Shown here one piece after another: positions 44,201-52,272 of a DNA stretch of 64,000 nt. A program made the translations under genes and the position numbers. Within the stretch, counting starts at the first letter, position 1. Each line of letters begins with the position of its first letter. The notes below the pieces were generated by a model. The model had not been told where the DNA came from, did no database searches, and was given only the letters and a program-made list of their open reading frames with translations. Source of the stretch: Sandaracinaceae bacterium (GTDB taxonomy: Bacteria > Myxococcota_A > Polyangia > Polyangiales > JADJQN01); NCBI GenBank assembly GCA_016712745.1, contig JADJQN010000001.1:992001-1056000 (forward strand). Reading direction: 5' to 3'.

Positions 44201-45826
44201 ATTCACGCGAGCGACCTTTTCACGGACACGCACGCGCTGCGCGCCGTGATTAACTCGCAAGGTCTGCAAGTGCACAATGGCCCTGCGACAGACTTCGAGC
44301 TCGTCGCCAACGTGTCCACGCGCGCGCTCGTGGCCGATGTTGCGTTGGCCTCCCCTGGTACCGACTCACACGCAGAGATTCAGGCGACGATGGAAGTAGA
44401 TTGGCCTGCTCCGATGCCCTTCCCCATGGTTCGCGCCGATGGCCGTTTTCTCCTCTTGGGACGCTTCGAAGAGGCGCAAGTCGCGCCCATGCTCGCGATG
44501 ATTCCTGGCATCGCCGACGCACAGCTGATCGTCGACGGGTCGCTGCAAGCGCAAGGTACGCGCGACGAGCTGACATGGGCCGGAGCTCTCGCGCTACGCG
44601 AGGGAACAATTGAGCTCATCGGACCGGGTCAGCGTTTGGATCATATGAGCGGCGCGCTCACATTCCATTCCGACCGCGCGGTCATCGAAAGCCTGCACGC
44701 CGAGGACATTGAAGGGCGTATCGATGTGACGGGAGAGTTGGTGTTCAGGGGGATTATCCCGCAGAGCGGCGACATGAGATTGCACCTGAATGTCTTCCCT
44801 ATTCGGCGCGACGGACTTGTACTTGCAACGATGACTGGTCGCGCGCACGTGGCCGTAGCCGTCAGTTCAGCGCAGACCGAGCTGCGCGTCGGTGTCCAGG
44901 ACCTCTCCATCGGCTTACCCGACGAAACGGGCCAAGCCGTTCAATCCCTCGAGCTTAACCCTGACATCGTTGTGATTGGCGAGGAGCGCGAGGAAGTCGA
45001 CCCAACTCAAGCTTACCCCTTCCACGTCATCATCGATGCGGACCAGCCCTTCTGGATACGCCGCAGCGATTTCGCGGCGCAGGTGCGCGCAAACCTCGAC
45101 GTGACCTATCGTGATCCCACGCTGCGCGTCGGCGGCTATGTAAATCTGCAGCGGGGCTTCTTCGAAATTTTCGGCAAGCGCTTCGACCTCGCGCGGGGCA
45201 GCCTGGTCTTCGACAATTCGTTCGAGCTCAACCCAACGCTGGATATCGTCGCTGTGTACACGCTGCCAGGCGGAAACGCACGGACCGTCACGGTGACGGT
45301 CTCTGGAAACCTCGCATCACCGCAAATCGATTTCTCCACGAGCGAGCAAACGACAGATCGCGGCGAGATTATCGCGCTGCTATTGAGCGGGCGCACTTCA
45401 ATCAGCTCGCAAGGATCGAGCGCGAGCCAGGCGGACGCTCAACAGCAAGCGGCGTCGTTCGTCAGCGGCGTGCTCGCTGGCGTGCTCACACTCGGATTGC
45501 GAAGACAGCTCGGCGAGATGTTCCCCATCATCAGTATCGAGAGCGGCGACACTGCGTTCACGAGCGCGCGCGTGCGCGTTGGCTTCCAAGTCGAGTCGTT
45601 TATTCGCGACAACCTGCCTGCGCTCAGCAACGTCATTCAAGGCGCCTATTTCGAAGGATTCGCGGCCGTCTCATCCACCGACGCCTCGAACACGACCGTT
45701 ACCTCGTCCCAAGGCAATGCGCCGGCCGGCGCGCTGCTCGAACTGCGCTTCCCGCACAGTATCGTCTTCACTGGAACCGTGCGATACCCCGGCAGCTGGG
45801 GTGTAGATTTCACGATCGAACCTTAG
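41207..45826 (+). CDS. tamB: TamB-like AsmA-type periplasmic protein
   Basis: A very long 1539-residue protein. Residues 5-28 are a membrane anchor (VFAVIAWTIIGVLALAVSI). The long middle is AsmA-like beta-taco repeats, such as GRLTIGSIERLTGRYVVIND. The C-terminal 350 residues are the TamB/DUF490 domain with DVTYRDPTLRVGGYVNLQRG and FEIFGKRFDLARGSLVFDN. It bridges the periplasm and pairs with TamA directly upstream (1-nt overlap). Size and domain order are those expected; no lesion is seen. Confidence 0.9.
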   Translation: MVKKIAKGVFAVIAWTIIGVLALAVSIFIHVRSAATKNFVQTLAQDLVAENVRGRLTIGSIERLTGRYVVINDVRIFDPSGREVIRASRVSARLNLGALTRGLIHIPEVTIDGAHLVLVRGEDELPTFIEAFSPRNPASDPTTPSPHVLVDRVIINRATAEGEVQGIAGIQIRDFRVRARFELQEELVLTIFEAQADMYAPYRPSVLVRSVKGTIDTDPTHGISLLVVADSGATDHIRANVAVHPAADDLPTSKTTVEILAHLNPLSVETVRGAGIEGLDTVRGSVRGYARLIGPVDNLHFDAALNHEAGDVRVDGRLSETQGFDVHAQTSGLNLDRAIEGVPPGMRIGGDARLHVATQTQDGPPPTFHAEVNAFAFDEWAVPSFTADGAIAPHEIRIDRVDAPYAGGEVHGSGRISTEDDGAIAIDIRARIPQIARDPNVHHLVPDARASLDATVHIETHQHGGGAQHVGVDGSVALRNVSYNAIEAQSIRARGELHLVGRTPTVRADVRAESLRLGGYDVGSGTVAVRGGPNRYTTVGRFETHDQRRADFDATITIRADDAIEIDAPRVELAIGDLVWRGLIQRMVIKPDQFIETQMLRLANGSQRLEARGRVAFRSSQNLDVVLQDFDISAINRIVPDLIRLRGHVDAHAVLGGTLAQPTVSVEGAYREGIIDRIEGIEAVYRVTYENGALEIDQQIDLGERGNLMLSGGGAISTQIANPIEAIQRGQYTLQLDIGDLDIAVARGYIPQKYQSLGARISGTINLESSHDQPQLRLDTTVSAASMYGLPPFMLGITGTYTTALTEATVVLSQEDNALGRVDVRYESDVRDFVRGPNPIANALERHAWRLQANVPNQRSDELSPTLQALLRDYPVEGSLALVTQGGPEGFSAELSSRAIWHDDLSRLPCGQGAHPRVEVQAFVAQGQFRASAKGFLQSNESAFEMTAETAIDVDSWIRQMAVPATLPATTVDINLPNLDLGQVPLVCNRFSGPVRGTIHASDLFTDTHALRAVINSQGLQVHNGPATDFELVANVSTRALVADVALASPGTDSHAEIQATMEVDWPAPMPFPMVRADGRFLLLGRFEEAQVAPMLAMIPGIADAQLIVDGSLQAQGTRDELTWAGALALREGTIELIGPGQRLDHMSGALTFHSDRAVIESLHAEDIEGRIDVTGELVFRGIIPQSGDMRLHLNVFPIRRDGLVLATMTGRAHVAVAVSSAQTELRVGVQDLSIGLPDETGQAVQSLELNPDIVVIGEEREEVDPTQAYPFHVIIDADQPFWIRRSDFAAQVRANLDVTYRDPTLRVGGYVNLQRGFFEIFGKRFDLARGSLVFDNSFELNPTLDIVAVYTLPGGNARTVTVTVSGNLASPQIDFSTSEQTTDRGEIIALLLSGRTSISSQGSSASQADAQQQAASFVSGVLAGVLTLGLRRQLGEMFPIISIESGDTAFTSARVRVGFQVESFIRDNLPALSNVIQGAYFEGFAAVSSTDASNTTVTSSQGNAPAGALLELRFPHSIVFTGTVRYPGSWGVDFTIEP

Positions 45827-45843
45827 TTATCTTTCGGAGCAAC

Positions 45844-47205
45844 ATGACGCTGGGAACGAAATTGTTTGGTACCGATGGTGTGCGAGGGCTGGCAAACGCG
45901 GGCGTGATGACACCCGAGATGGCGTTCCGCATTGGCGCGGCAATCACCTACCAAGCGAAGAAGAAAGTCCGTCGTCCTCCGCGCATCGTGATCGGCAAGG
46001 ACACGCGCGTGTCCGGCTATCTTTTCGAGACAGCACTCTCCGCAGGCGTATGTGCAATGGGCGGCCGCGTGCTTCTTTCGTCCGTGTTGCCGACGCCGGC
46101 CATCGCCCACATCACACAGAGCATGCGCGCGGATGTTGGCGTGGTGATAAGCGCGTCGCACAACGCATTCCAGGACAACGGCATCAAGATTTTCGGTCCC
46201 GATGGTTTCAAACTGCCGGATGAAGCAGAGGCAGAGCTTGAAGCGCTGATCGCAAGCGATACTATCGATCGCAAACGCCCAACCGGTGTGAACGTCGGGC
46301 GCGCCGAACGCCTCTACGACGCATGGGGGCGCTACGTTGCCTTTGTGAAAGGCACCTTCCCCACGGATCTGTCACTCGAGGGGACACGCATTGTTGTCGA
46401 CGCCGCTCACGGCGCGGCATATCGCGTCGCTCCTGCGGTTTTCGCGGAGCTTGGCGCGACCGTGACGGCGATCGGCATCAAGCCCAACGGCCGCAACATC
46501 AACGCACAATGCGGCGCGCTGCACCCTAGCCACGCCGCGGCCGAGGTACGCAAACAGCACGCGGATCTTGGTATCGCTCTGGATGGGGATGCCGACCGCG
46601 TGATCGTGATTGACGACAAAGGCCAAGAAGTCGACGGGGACGTTGTGATGGCTCTTTGCGCAACTCGTATGTTGCGCGAGAAGCGTTTGAAGAAACGCAC
46701 TCTCGTGGCGACGGTCATGTCGAACCTCGGGCTCGAGCAGGCACTCGCCCGCGAAGGCGGGAAGATGCTGAGGTGCAACGTTGGCGATCGTTACGTCGTC
46801 GAGGCTATGCGCAAGGGCGGCTACAACCTGGGCGGCGAGCAATCGGGTCACCTGATCTTCCTAGATCACGCAACGACCGGCGACGGTCTGGTCGCCGCGC
46901 TGCAGCTCCTTTCCATCGTGCTGCGCGAAGGCCGCCCTCTCTCTGAGCTAGCCAAAGAGGCGATGAACCGCATCCCGCAATTGCTCGTCAACATCTCGCT
47001 CAAAGCGCGCAAACCTCTGAGCGATATGCCCACCACAACGAAGGCGATAAGCGCCGCCGAAAAGAAGCTCGGCAAAAACGGCCGCGTTCTTGTGCGCTGG
47101 AGCGGTACTGAGCCCAAGCTCCGCATCATGGTCGAAGGCCCCACCCCGAAACAGATCAAAGCCCTCGCCAACGACATCTCCGAAGCCGCCCAACGCGACG
47201 CCTAA
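45844..47205 (+). CDS. glmM: Phosphoglucosamine mutase
   Basis: A 453-residue protein. FGTDGVRG starts the alpha-D-phosphohexomutase fold. The active-site loop is VVISASHNAFQDNGIKIFG with the phosphoserine Ser105, the metal site is DGDADRVIV, the sugar loop is GGEQSGHLIF, and the phosphate loop is RWSGTEPKLRIM. It converts glucosamine-6-phosphate to glucosamine-1-phosphate for UDP-GlcNAc. GGAG lies about 5 nt before the ATG. In many bacteria glmM follows cdaA and ybbR; here it converges on them instead. Confidence 0.95.
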   Translation: MTLGTKLFGTDGVRGLANAGVMTPEMAFRIGAAITYQAKKKVRRPPRIVIGKDTRVSGYLFETALSAGVCAMGGRVLLSSVLPTPAIAHITQSMRADVGVVISASHNAFQDNGIKIFGPDGFKLPDEAEAELEALIASDTIDRKRPTGVNVGRAERLYDAWGRYVAFVKGTFPTDLSLEGTRIVVDAAHGAAYRVAPAVFAELGATVTAIGIKPNGRNINAQCGALHPSHAAAEVRKQHADLGIALDGDADRVIVIDDKGQEVDGDVVMALCATRMLREKRLKKRTLVATVMSNLGLEQALAREGGKMLRCNVGDRYVVEAMRKGGYNLGGEQSGHLIFLDHATTGDGLVAALQLLSIVLREGRPLSELAKEAMNRIPQLLVNISLKARKPLSDMPTTTKAISAAEKKLGKNGRVLVRWSGTEPKLRIMVEGPTPKQIKALANDISEAAQRDA

Positions 47206-47231
47206 CCCGCGCGCATAGGGCTAGAGGGCCT

Positions 47232-48170
47232 CTAAGGGGCCACGAGCACTTCCGGGGGGTTGGTGCGAACTACTTCGACGGCATCGGGGAGGCCGCGGAC
47301 CTGCAAGGGGCGCAGCGCCGCGTTTGAGCCCGCGACGATTCCCTCGAGGTCGACCGTGGGCAAAATCTGATCTTGGTCGAGAGTACGCAGGATCGAACGC
47401 GGACCGCGCAAGACCACGTCGACGCGAGCCGGGCGAATATCGGCGTGCGCACTACCGCCAACCACCGCAACAAGGAGGTGACGCAAAACGCGTTCTTCGG
47501 TTTCGGGAACGATGTCGAAACGCACGACAACTTGCCCATCGTCCGAATAGCTAAGATGCCCGCGCGCGCGCTCAATCGGCACCGGCAACGAGTGCGAGCC
47601 AATGGCAAAAGTATTGATCTGGATGGGCTCGGTCTGCACCTGTTGAATGCGTCGAACCTCGGCGGCCGGCCCGGACACAACGATGGTCGCCGGTTCGAAG
47701 CGAATGGGGTTACGCACCTCGTAGCCGTCGGTCACGCGCCCCGTAATAGTGGCTACGACTGGAACTCGCTTCTCGGCGCGGTCCGCCCACTCGAGATCAA
47801 TCGACTGCGGCGAAACTTGAACCGCTGAAACGCCTGGAGGCAGTGCGAAGGCGTTCACATCGAACGAATAAAACCTTCGCGTCGTATCGCGCAGGTCGAG
47901 TTGCACGGGCGGCAAGGGCTCGCGCGACAAACGATTGAGCAGCGCGCTTCGTCCGCTCAATGTAACGCGCACCGTGTCAGGAATATTCGTGAGCAGAATG
48001 CGGCGGCTCGAGGACGCGGGAGGGATGGTGCTGACTTCAACGGACACGCTCCGCTGCGCGTCGCCCGATCCACGCACGGAAGCAAAGAGCGCAAGCGACG
48101 CTACAAGCGAAAGCGCCTTCAATCCTATGTTCTCGCGAAAGACGCGGGTGAGAAGTTTCTGACGAGGCAT
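47232..48170 (-). CDS. YbbR/CdaR-family protein
   Basis: A 312-residue protein with an N-terminal anchor (LKALSLVASLALFASVRGS) and about three to four YbbR repeats (RVTLSGRSALLNRL, ERVPVVATITGRVTDGYEV-type segments, VRRIQQVQTEPIQ, VDVVLRGPRSILRTL). YbbR proteins bind diadenylate cyclase CdaA and modulate it. Its ATG overlaps the cdaA stop by one base, fitting that partnership. Confidence 0.88.
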   Translation of the reverse strand: MPRQKLLTRVFRENIGLKALSLVASLALFASVRGSGDAQRSVSVEVSTIPPASSSRRILLTNIPDTVRVTLSGRSALLNRLSREPLPPVQLDLRDTTRRFYSFDVNAFALPPGVSAVQVSPQSIDLEWADRAEKRVPVVATITGRVTDGYEVRNPIRFEPATIVVSGPAAEVRRIQQVQTEPIQINTFAIGSHSLPVPIERARGHLSYSDDGQVVVRFDIVPETEERVLRHLLVAVVGGSAHADIRPARVDVVLRGPRSILRTLDQDQILPTVDLEGIVAGSNAALRPLQVRGLPDAVEVVRTNPPEVLVAP

Positions 48171-49150
48171 CAGCTGCTCTCCTCAGGTTTTTCGCCGAGC
48201 TGCGACGCAGGATGAGCGATGCGCTCAAGCGTATCCTCCGAGAGTCGCGGCGCCGGCGGAATCGATGGACTTGGCGGCGGCGGTACTGAACCCCTAGTCG
48301 CGGGAATTGTGACGCGGGCGGTGCTTTCGGGACGCACCGTCGGGCGTTTGCCGGCCTTCTTTTGATAGAAGAGGCCCAGCAAGGCTTCGCGCAGGCTGTT
48401 CGGATCGAGGTTGCGAACCATATTGCCGTTGAAGCAGAGGCTCACTGCCCCCCGCTCCTCCGAGACGACGACAACGACTGCGTCGGTTTCCTCCGTGATG
48501 CCGATGGCTGCGCGGTGGCGCGTACCGAGCGTCTTGTCGAGCTTGGGACTTGCAGTCAGAGGCAGGAACGCGCCGGCTTGCCAAACGCGCTGATCCCGAA
48601 TGACGACCGCACCATCGTGCATGGGATTCTCGAAGCTCGGGATGAAGACGCTGTAAAGAAGCTCGGTCGAAACTTTCGCGTCGAGCGTGGTCCCCTCTTC
48701 GATAAACTCATCAAGGGTCGCGTCGCGCTCGAAGACGATTAACGCGCCGACGCGCTTCTGTCCGAGCATATGCGCCGCTTTTATAACCTCCTCGATCACT
48801 TCGCCTTCTTCGGCGGTGCGCACGGCGCGCAAGAACGGACGGCGACCGAATCGCATGAGCGCGCGGCGAATGTCGTTCTGAAAGACGACGACTACAATGA
48901 TGACGATCGACGCAACGATTCCGTCGAGCAAAGCGTAGAGCGTCATCAGGTCGAGAAAACGCGCAACTTCATAGATGACCAAGATCATCAGCAGGCCGAC
49001 GCCCATCTGCATCGCACGCGTGCCGCGTAGCAGAAGCAAGACGCGATAGACGATGAACGCGACGATGAAGATATCGAATACGTCGCGCGCCATGGCGAGC
49101 GGTGAGCGGTGAAGAAACGCGGTGAAATAGGAGAGGATGGAATCGATCAC
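48170..49150 (-). CDS. cdaA: Diadenylate cyclase CdaA
   Basis: A 326-residue membrane protein from GTG 49150. Three N-terminal helices (about 25-42, 50-67, 72-92) precede the DAC domain with DGA at 179-181 (NPMHDGAVVIR) and RHR at 211-213 (LGTRHRAAIGITEETDAVV), the two catalytic motifs that bind two ATP molecules. It makes cyclic di-AMP, which controls osmolyte and cell-wall balance. The C-terminus has a Pro-rich tail. Start and folP stop share a GTGA overlap. The partner ybbR follows. Confidence 0.93.
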   Translation of the reverse strand: MIDSILSYFTAFLHRSPLAMARDVFDIFIVAFIVYRVLLLLRGTRAMQMGVGLLMILVIYEVARFLDLMTLYALLDGIVASIVIIVVVVFQNDIRRALMRFGRRPFLRAVRTAEEGEVIEEVIKAAHMLGQKRVGALIVFERDATLDEFIEEGTTLDAKVSTELLYSVFIPSFENPMHDGAVVIRDQRVWQAGAFLPLTASPKLDKTLGTRHRAAIGITEETDAVVVVVSEERGAVSLCFNGNMVRNLDPNSLREALLGLFYQKKAGKRPTVRPESTARVTIPATRGSVPPPPSPSIPPAPRLSEDTLERIAHPASQLGEKPEESS

Positions 49151-50046
49151 ACGCCCCCCAGGTCGCGCGCGTGCATCGCTGCCAAAGTAAGCTCTACGGT
49201 TTGGCGCATCGGAGCAACGTCGTGAACGCGAACCGCGTGGGCGCCGGCGAGCACGGACATCGTGATAGCCGCAGCGGTGCCCCCTAGTCGGTCGGTGGGC
49301 TGAGGCGTCTCGCCAACCGCGTGGCGCACAGCTTCTGCGATGAAGGATTTGCGTGAAGGCCCAACCAAGACCGGGCGTCCTGTGGAAACGAATGCGTCGA
49401 TATGCGCCAGCAAATGAAGAGACTGCGACCACGTTTTGGCAAATCCCAGACCCGGATCGATCCAAATCTTATGCAGCGGCACGCCCCGCGCGCACGCGCG
49501 CGCCACTGCCACTTCAAGCTCACGCACAACGTCCCCGACGAGGTCGCTGTACCGCGTCGTGGTCTCATCGATCTGGCCACGGTCGCGCGTATGCATCAGC
49601 ACGAGCTCGACGCCGGCTTGCGCGACCACCTGCAAGAGCTCGGCGGACGCTCCGCAGGAAACGTCGTTCACAATCTTCGCGCCCGCGCGAATCGCTGCGC
49701 GCGCAACATCTGCTTTCACAGTGTCGATCGAAACGACGGCGTGATGCTCCCGGCAGAGAATCTCGATTACCGGCGCGGTTCGTCGAATCTCTTCTTCAAC
49801 CGAGATAGTTTCGGCGCCGTCGCCGTAGGTTGTGCCTTTGGGCCGGGAGGATTCGCCGCCCACGTCGATGACGTGCGCCCCGCTGCGCAGCATCCGAACG
49901 CCCTGCTCCACCGCTTTGTCACGCGAAAGAAACTCGCCGCCGTCGCTGAAGGAGTCGGGCGTAACGTTGAGCACGCCCCAAATCGCCACCTGATGGCCAC
50001 GGGATGCAGAATTCGAATGCTCGAGCGAAGTCCCCCCGCGAACCAT
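49147..50046 (-). CDS. folP: Dihydropteroate synthase
   Basis: A 299-residue TIM barrel with GVLNVTPDSFSDGG, HVIDVGGESSRPK, VSIDTVKADVARAA, VNDVSCG, IDPGLGFAKTWSQSLHLL and VLVGPSRKSFI, the standard pterin, pABA and pyrophosphate-binding loops. It condenses dihydropterin pyrophosphate with para-aminobenzoate in folate synthesis and is the sulfonamide target. The stop overlaps cdaA by 4 bp. Confidence 0.95.
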   Translation of the reverse strand: MVRGGTSLEHSNSASRGHQVAIWGVLNVTPDSFSDGGEFLSRDKAVEQGVRMLRSGAHVIDVGGESSRPKGTTYGDGAETISVEEEIRRTAPVIEILCREHHAVVSIDTVKADVARAAIRAGAKIVNDVSCGASAELLQVVAQAGVELVLMHTRDRGQIDETTTRYSDLVGDVVRELEVAVARACARGVPLHKIWIDPGLGFAKTWSQSLHLLAHIDAFVSTGRPVLVGPSRKSFIAEAVRHAVGETPQPTDRLGGTAAAITMSVLAGAHAVRVHDVAPMRQTVELTLAAMHARDLGGV

Positions 50047-50070
50047 GAACGAAAGCTCCCTTCGGCTTGA

Positions 50071-51582
50071 TCAGCCGCCCGACGGTACCTCACGAGGCCG
50101 CGGGGTGAAGATGGCTCCCTTGCGCTTATCCTTCGCCGACTTTTGCTTCTCGGCGTAGGTCGGAATGATGATGCGCTCACGCGGGGGAAGAGGCTCGCCC
50201 TTCATGAGTGCGTCAATCTCGCCGTGGTCGAGCGTCTCACGCTCCATCAAACCTTCGGCGATGGCGTCGAGACCCTTGCGGTTCTCTTGCAAAAGCTTCA
50301 TCGCGCGGGCGTGCTGCTCGACAATGATGCGATGGACTTCCGCGTCGATCTCCTTCGCCGTCTGCTCGGAATATTCGCGCGGGCGTCCACCCCCAAAGCC
50401 GCCGAGGAAAACGTCTTCCTTTTCAGCGTACGAGAGCGGGCCGATGATCGCGCTCATGCCCCACTCCGTGACCATGGCGCGAGCCATTTGAGTGGCCATG
50501 CGGAAATCCGATGCAGCGCCCGACGTGAGCTGACCGAAAACGATTTCCTCAGCGCAGCGTCCTGAGAGAGCCATGGAGATTTTGTCGAGTGCTTGCTCGC
50601 CCGACCAGCTCAAGCGATCTTCCTTCGGCAACGACATGGTCACGCCCAGCGCAGGTCCACGCGGAATAATCGAAACCTTGTGAATCGGATCGTGCTTTGG
50701 AAGGAGCATACCTGCGATGGTGTGACCCGCTTCGTGCCAGGCGGTCATCTTCTTGTCTTCGTCGCTCATGATCATCGAGCGACGCTCGGTGCCCATGAGG
50801 ACTTTGTCCTTCGCCATCTCGAAGTCGGACATGCTGACGGCGTCTTTGTCCTGACGCGCGGCAAGCAGAGCGGCTTCGTTGACGAGGTTCTCGAGGTCAG
50901 CGCCTGAGAAGCCGGGAGCTCCCCGCGCGATGACTTCAAGATCGACATCGGGCGAGAGCGGCGTCTTCTTGGTGTGCACCATCAAGATGCCGAGGCGCCC
51001 CTTCAGATCCGGACGTGGAACCATGATGCGGCGGTCGAAACGACCGGGGCGCAGAATGGCAGGGTCGAGAACGTCGGGGCGGTTGGTTGCAGCGATGATA
51101 ATGACGCCTTCGTTCGATTCGAAGCCGTCCATTTCGACGAGAAGCTGATTGAGCGTCTGCTCGCGCTCGTCGTGTCCGCCGCCCATGCCTGCGCCGCGAT
51201 GACGGCCGACTGCGTCGATTTCATCGATGAAGATGATGCAGGGAGCGTGCTTTTTGCCCTGCTCGAACAAGTCGCGAACGCGGCTCGCTCCTACGCCGAC
51301 AAACATTTCGACGAAGTCAGAGCCCGAGATGCTGAAGAACGGCACTCCTGCTTCGCCGGCGATGGCGCGCGCAAGCAAGGTCTTACCCGTGCCCGGAGCA
51401 CCCATGAGCAAAACGCCCTTCGGGATACGGCCGCCAAGGCGCTGGAACTTCTTCGGGTCCTTCAGAAAGGCGATGATCTCTTCGCAATCATCTTTCGCTT
51501 CATCGATGCCGGCGACGTCCGCGAAGGTGACCTTGTTCTGCGTCTCATTCAAAAGGCGCGCGCGCGATTTGCCGAAGCTCAT
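50071..51582 (-). CDS. ftsH: FtsH AAA+ and protease part, out of frame with its membrane part
   Basis: From an ATG at 51582 the product is 503 residues: AAA+ module with Walker A GAPGTGKT, Walker B IIFIDEIDAVG, and RPGRFDRRI, then the zinc protease HEAGH (WHEAGHTIAGML) and the third ligand region. In normal FtsH this follows the N-terminal membrane part in the same frame. Here the two are joined by SGG-KAMSFGKSRAR but one G is missing in a run of six (plus-strand C run 51589-51594). The ATG sits in the stop of the first part (ATGA), with GGGGGGAAGGCG before it. Either a single-base assembly error, a -1 shift on G-GGG-GGA, or a true split gene. Confidence 0.85.
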   Translation of the reverse strand: MSFGKSRARLLNETQNKVTFADVAGIDEAKDDCEEIIAFLKDPKKFQRLGGRIPKGVLLMGAPGTGKTLLARAIAGEAGVPFFSISGSDFVEMFVGVGASRVRDLFEQGKKHAPCIIFIDEIDAVGRHRGAGMGGGHDEREQTLNQLLVEMDGFESNEGVIIIAATNRPDVLDPAILRPGRFDRRIMVPRPDLKGRLGILMVHTKKTPLSPDVDLEVIARGAPGFSGADLENLVNEAALLAARQDKDAVSMSDFEMAKDKVLMGTERRSMIMSDEDKKMTAWHEAGHTIAGMLLPKHDPIHKVSIIPRGPALGVTMSLPKEDRLSWSGEQALDKISMALSGRCAEEIVFGQLTSGAASDFRMATQMARAMVTEWGMSAIIGPLSYAEKEDVFLGGFGGGRPREYSEQTAKEIDAEVHRIIVEQHARAMKLLQENRKGLDAIAEGLMERETLDHGEIDALMKGEPLPPRERIIIPTYAEKQKSAKDKRKGAIFTPRPREVPSGG

Positions 51583-52007
51583 CGCCTTCCCCCCGACGCC
51601 TGCAACTGGCGCATGAAGAAGAAGAACACGACCAAGAGGAAGATCATCGGCAGCCACGTCACGAGCAGGCTCGTCCACAAGCTGTTCTGATCGTCCGGTA
51701 CGTAGGTCACGCGCACGTGATGGTCGAGAAGCTCTTTCGAGATGTCGTTGTTCACGACACCGTACGAAAGCTTCTTCACGGTCTCGGCTGTCGGCCCGGT
51801 GCCTGTGGTTTGCCAGTAGGCAATCTCGCCGCCGTTGTCGCGCGACTTGATTTCGACGCGTGTCACGTGGCCCTCGCGAACGTCCGCAACGAAATCGCTG
51901 AACGGAACCGTGCGTGGCTGCTCGTCGTTCGCGACGAGCGTGTAGATCGCGCCAAACATCATGATCAAGAGCACCCAAAGGAGCGCTGTTTTATGACTTT
52001 GCTTCAC
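51579..52007 (-). CDS. ftsH: FtsH N-terminal membrane part
   Basis: A 142-residue piece: MKQSHKTALLWVLLIMMFGA membrane helix, the periplasmic domain (TVPFSDFVADVREGHVTRVEI, DDQNSLWTSLLVTWLPM) and a second helix ending in RQLQASGGRR at TGA 51579-51581. Intact FtsH would read on as SGGKAMSFGKSRAR. It therefore supplies the anchor to the membrane for the AAA+ protease encoded in the next frame. GAGGG lies about 6 nt before the ATG. The gene lies between tilS and folP. Confidence 0.85.
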   Translation of the reverse strand: MKQSHKTALLWVLLIMMFGAIYTLVANDEQPRTVPFSDFVADVREGHVTRVEIKSRDNGGEIAYWQTTGTGPTAETVKKLSYGVVNNDISKELLDHHVRVTYVPDDQNSLWTSLLVTWLPMIFLLVVFFFFMRQLQASGGRR

Positions 52008-52272
52008 GTCACCCTCATCCCAGCCGAAACAACCAAAGGAATTTTGCCCCTCGAATCGGATAACGGCTCACCGATATCGAGCACAACCTCAAGGAGCCCA
52101 AACCCTTGGAGATCGTGATGGTTCTGAGTAGCACACGGGGTCATTTCATTCAACGCGTGGGGCCTTCCAAATGCACTTCGATTTTCATACGACGCGCAGC
52201 GCGTCCGTTTGTTTCAGACCTAGCCTAACCATGGGGTTGAAAGGTCCAAACCGTCAGGGGTGATCAGGGGGC

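Noticed and set aside
47220..47236. TAGAGG-G-CCTCTA palindrome between glmM and ybbR as a terminator
   Set aside because: One-nt loop and no T-tract on either strand, and it overlaps the ybbR stop; not a convincing hairpin.
49120..49131. GGTGAAATAGG inside the start of cdaA
   Set aside because: Matches part of the 29-bp element by chance inside a conserved coding sequence; the GGGGACGATCG head is missing.
50071..51978. Single frame from 51978 as a longer FtsH
   Set aside because: Codons above 51582 are Arg-rich noise antiparallel to real FtsH order; the membrane part is in the other frame.
52008..52272. TTGAAT-N17-TACTCA upstream of ftsH as its promoter
   Set aside because: The boxes are weak and could arise by chance in this 265-bp gap; not enough support to list.
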